This document shows, in pieces, positions 62,968 to 64,000 of a stretch of 64,000 nt of DNA. Source of the DNA: Halomonas sp. DQ26W (lineage in GTDB: Bacteria > Pseudomonadota > Gammaproteobacteria > Pseudomonadales > Halomonadaceae); NCBI RefSeq assembly GCF_003339685.1, contig NZ_QPKI01000014.1, positions 1-64,000 of the forward strand. Reading direction: 5' to 3'. A program made the position numbers and the translations under genes. Under the pieces are notes generated by a model. The model saw only the letters and a list, made by a program, of their open reading frames with translations. It was not told the origin of the DNA and did no database searches. Each line of letters begins with the position of its first letter. Positions within the stretch are counted from its first letter, which is position 1.

Positions 62968-64000
62968 TCATCCGCGCAGTTCGGCGCCCAGGTGCTGATG
63001 CGATTCGGCGACAATGGCATCGACCAACTGATTGATTTCCTCGTCATTCAGCGTGCGCGAAGGATGCTGCCAGGTCAAGCCCAAGGCAACGCTCTTGCAC
63101 CCTTCTGTAACGCCCTTACCCTGGTAGACATCGAAAAGTCGCAGTTCCTCGAGCCACTGGCCAGCCTTTTTCCGCACACAATCGAGTAACGCCTGGACCG
63201 GTTGATTCACCCCGACCAGGAAAGCCAGGTCACGCCGCACTTCCGGATAGCGGGAAAGCGGCACAAACGTCGGCAGAACGCCACGAGTAAGCGCATCCTG
63301 CCTGACCTCGAAAAGTAGCACATCGGCTTTGAGGCCCAACTCAGCCTTGACACCGGGATGCAAGGTGCCGATCCAGCCAACCGGGTCATCGCGATAGAGA
63401 ATGCGCGCACTCTGACCTGGATGCAGCGACGGGTGTTCACCAGGCTCGAATCGCCAGGCATCCGCCTCCCCACCCATGGCAATCAGGCTTTCCAGGTCAC
63501 CCTTGATGTCGAAAAAATCTGCTTTGTCACGACTACCGGCCCAGCCCTCCGGGTCGCGGGAGCCACAGGCCAGCGCCCCAAGCATCGGCGTCTGCTGAAG
63601 ATCGTCCAGATCGCCACGAAAGACCATGCCTGCCTCGAACAAACGCACACGGTTCTGCTGGCGATTCAGGTTGTGCTCCAGGGCGCGGACCAGCCCCGGG
63701 AAGAGGCTTGCCCGCATGACCGAGAGATCACTGGAGATGGGATTGGCCAGCTTTGGCGATACTGCGTCGGGAAGCATCGCCAGCTGAAGGTCGGGTGGGA
63801 CAAAGCTGTAGGTCACCGCTTCCTGATAGCCGCGCGCCACCATCTGCCGCCGCAGCCGCCCCAGCGGGGTGCGCGCTTCATGGTCCGGGCGCAGCGCTAG
63901 CCGCGCGGAAGGACGACGTACCGGCAGTTGGTTGTAGCCATGAATCCTGGCGATTTCCTCGATCAAGTCCTCTTCGATGGAAACATCGAAACGCCAGCTC
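62968..64000 (-). CDS. pheT: Phenylalanine-tRNA ligase beta subunit (3' part)
   Basis: The window ends inside the gene; only the C-terminal 343 codons are here, and the open frame continues through 64000. Visible: the B5/core region [14 protein letters not shown], the catalytic-like core ([19 protein letters not shown]), and the anticodon-binding FDX-ACB domain at the end ([31 protein letters not shown]). Couples Phe to tRNA with PheS. Followed by ihfA. Confidence 0.96.
   Translation of the reverse strand, partial: SWRFDVSIEEDLIEEIARIHGYNQLPVRRPSARLALRPDHEARTPLGRLRRQMVARGYQEAVTYSFVPPDLQLAMLPDAVSPKLANPISSDLSVMRASLFPGLVRALEHNLNRQQNRVRLFEAGMVFRGDLDDLQQTPMLGALACGSRDPEGWAGSRDKADFFDIKGDLESLIAMGGEADAWRFEPGEHPSLHPGQSARILYRDDPVGWIGTLHPGVKAELGLKADVLLFEVRQDALTRGVLPTFVPLSRYPEVRRDLAFLVGVNQPVQALLDCVRKKAGQWLEELRLFDVYQGKGVTEGCKSVALGLTWQHPSRTLNDEEINQLVDAIVAESHQHLGAELRG

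Overview
The window comes from a moderately GC-rich gammaproteobacterium, most likely Halomonas or a close relative in Halomonadaceae. The evidence is the protein content: a Pseudomonas/Halomonas-type glycine betaine catabolic cluster (gbcAB, dgcAB, etfAB, gbdR), a RegB/RegA (PrrBA) pair, class I fumarase, PpnN, IHF-alpha, PheT and an AGCS symporter. I assign the taxon by protein resemblance only. No rRNA, tRNA, prophage, insertion sequence or CRISPR array was seen.

Layout. 0-11 kb is housekeeping: a HypT-like LysR regulator, cardiolipin synthase, fumarase, uvrB, an OsmC-like protein, ygfZ, a TatD-family nuclease and prfC. 11.3-19.4 kb is a divergent corrinoid methyl-transfer cluster. The minus arm encodes a corrinoid protein, a DUF1638 protein, a small 'virulence factor'-domain protein, a MetV-like zinc/Fe-S protein, a methyl-tetrahydrofolate methyltransferase and a 2Fe-2S/ASKHA reductive activator. 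The plus arm encodes purU and an MttB-superfamily methyltransferase with no in-frame UAG. 19.5-37.7 kb is the aerobic glycine betaine route: gbcB/gbcA (divergent), then a long minus-strand run (dipeptidase, DUF5943 protein, dgcA, dgcB, etfA, etfB, formaldehyde dehydrogenase, NAD-linked formate dehydrogenase beta and alpha) under the adjacent regulator gbdR. 37.7-50.3 kb holds regB/regA, 3-hydroxybutyrate dehydrogenase, an orphan HybE-like protein, an inositol-phosphatase-family protein, grxA, a DUF1338-like protein, scoAB with a LysR gene, an acyltransferase, a LysM lipoprotein, an AlkB-like oxygenase and an O-antigen-ligase-like protein. 50.3-56.7 kb is glycine cleavage: agcS-gcvT divergent from gcvH-gcvP. 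56.8-64 kb holds a LysR gene, ppnN, a 2-kb array of inverted REP pairs, a small membrane protein with a flavodoxin, a DUF2788 protein, ihfA and the 3' part of pheT.

How it fits together. Glycine betaine can lose a methyl group by the oxygenase GbcAB (as formaldehyde) or, by inference, through the corrinoid system (as methyl-THF). Dimethylglycine is demethylated by DgcAB with EtfAB, and glycine is split by GcvTHP. The C1 units leave as formaldehyde to formate (FdhA), formyl-THF to formate (PurU) and formate to CO2 (NAD-linked formate dehydrogenase). An oxygen-dependent and a B12-dependent demethylation system lying side by side, sharing one formate exit, is the most interesting feature.

Two structured repeat families stand out: an inverted-REP (BIME-like) array of 12 units with reused spacer cassettes, and a three-copy intergenic element whose nested stems covary between copies.
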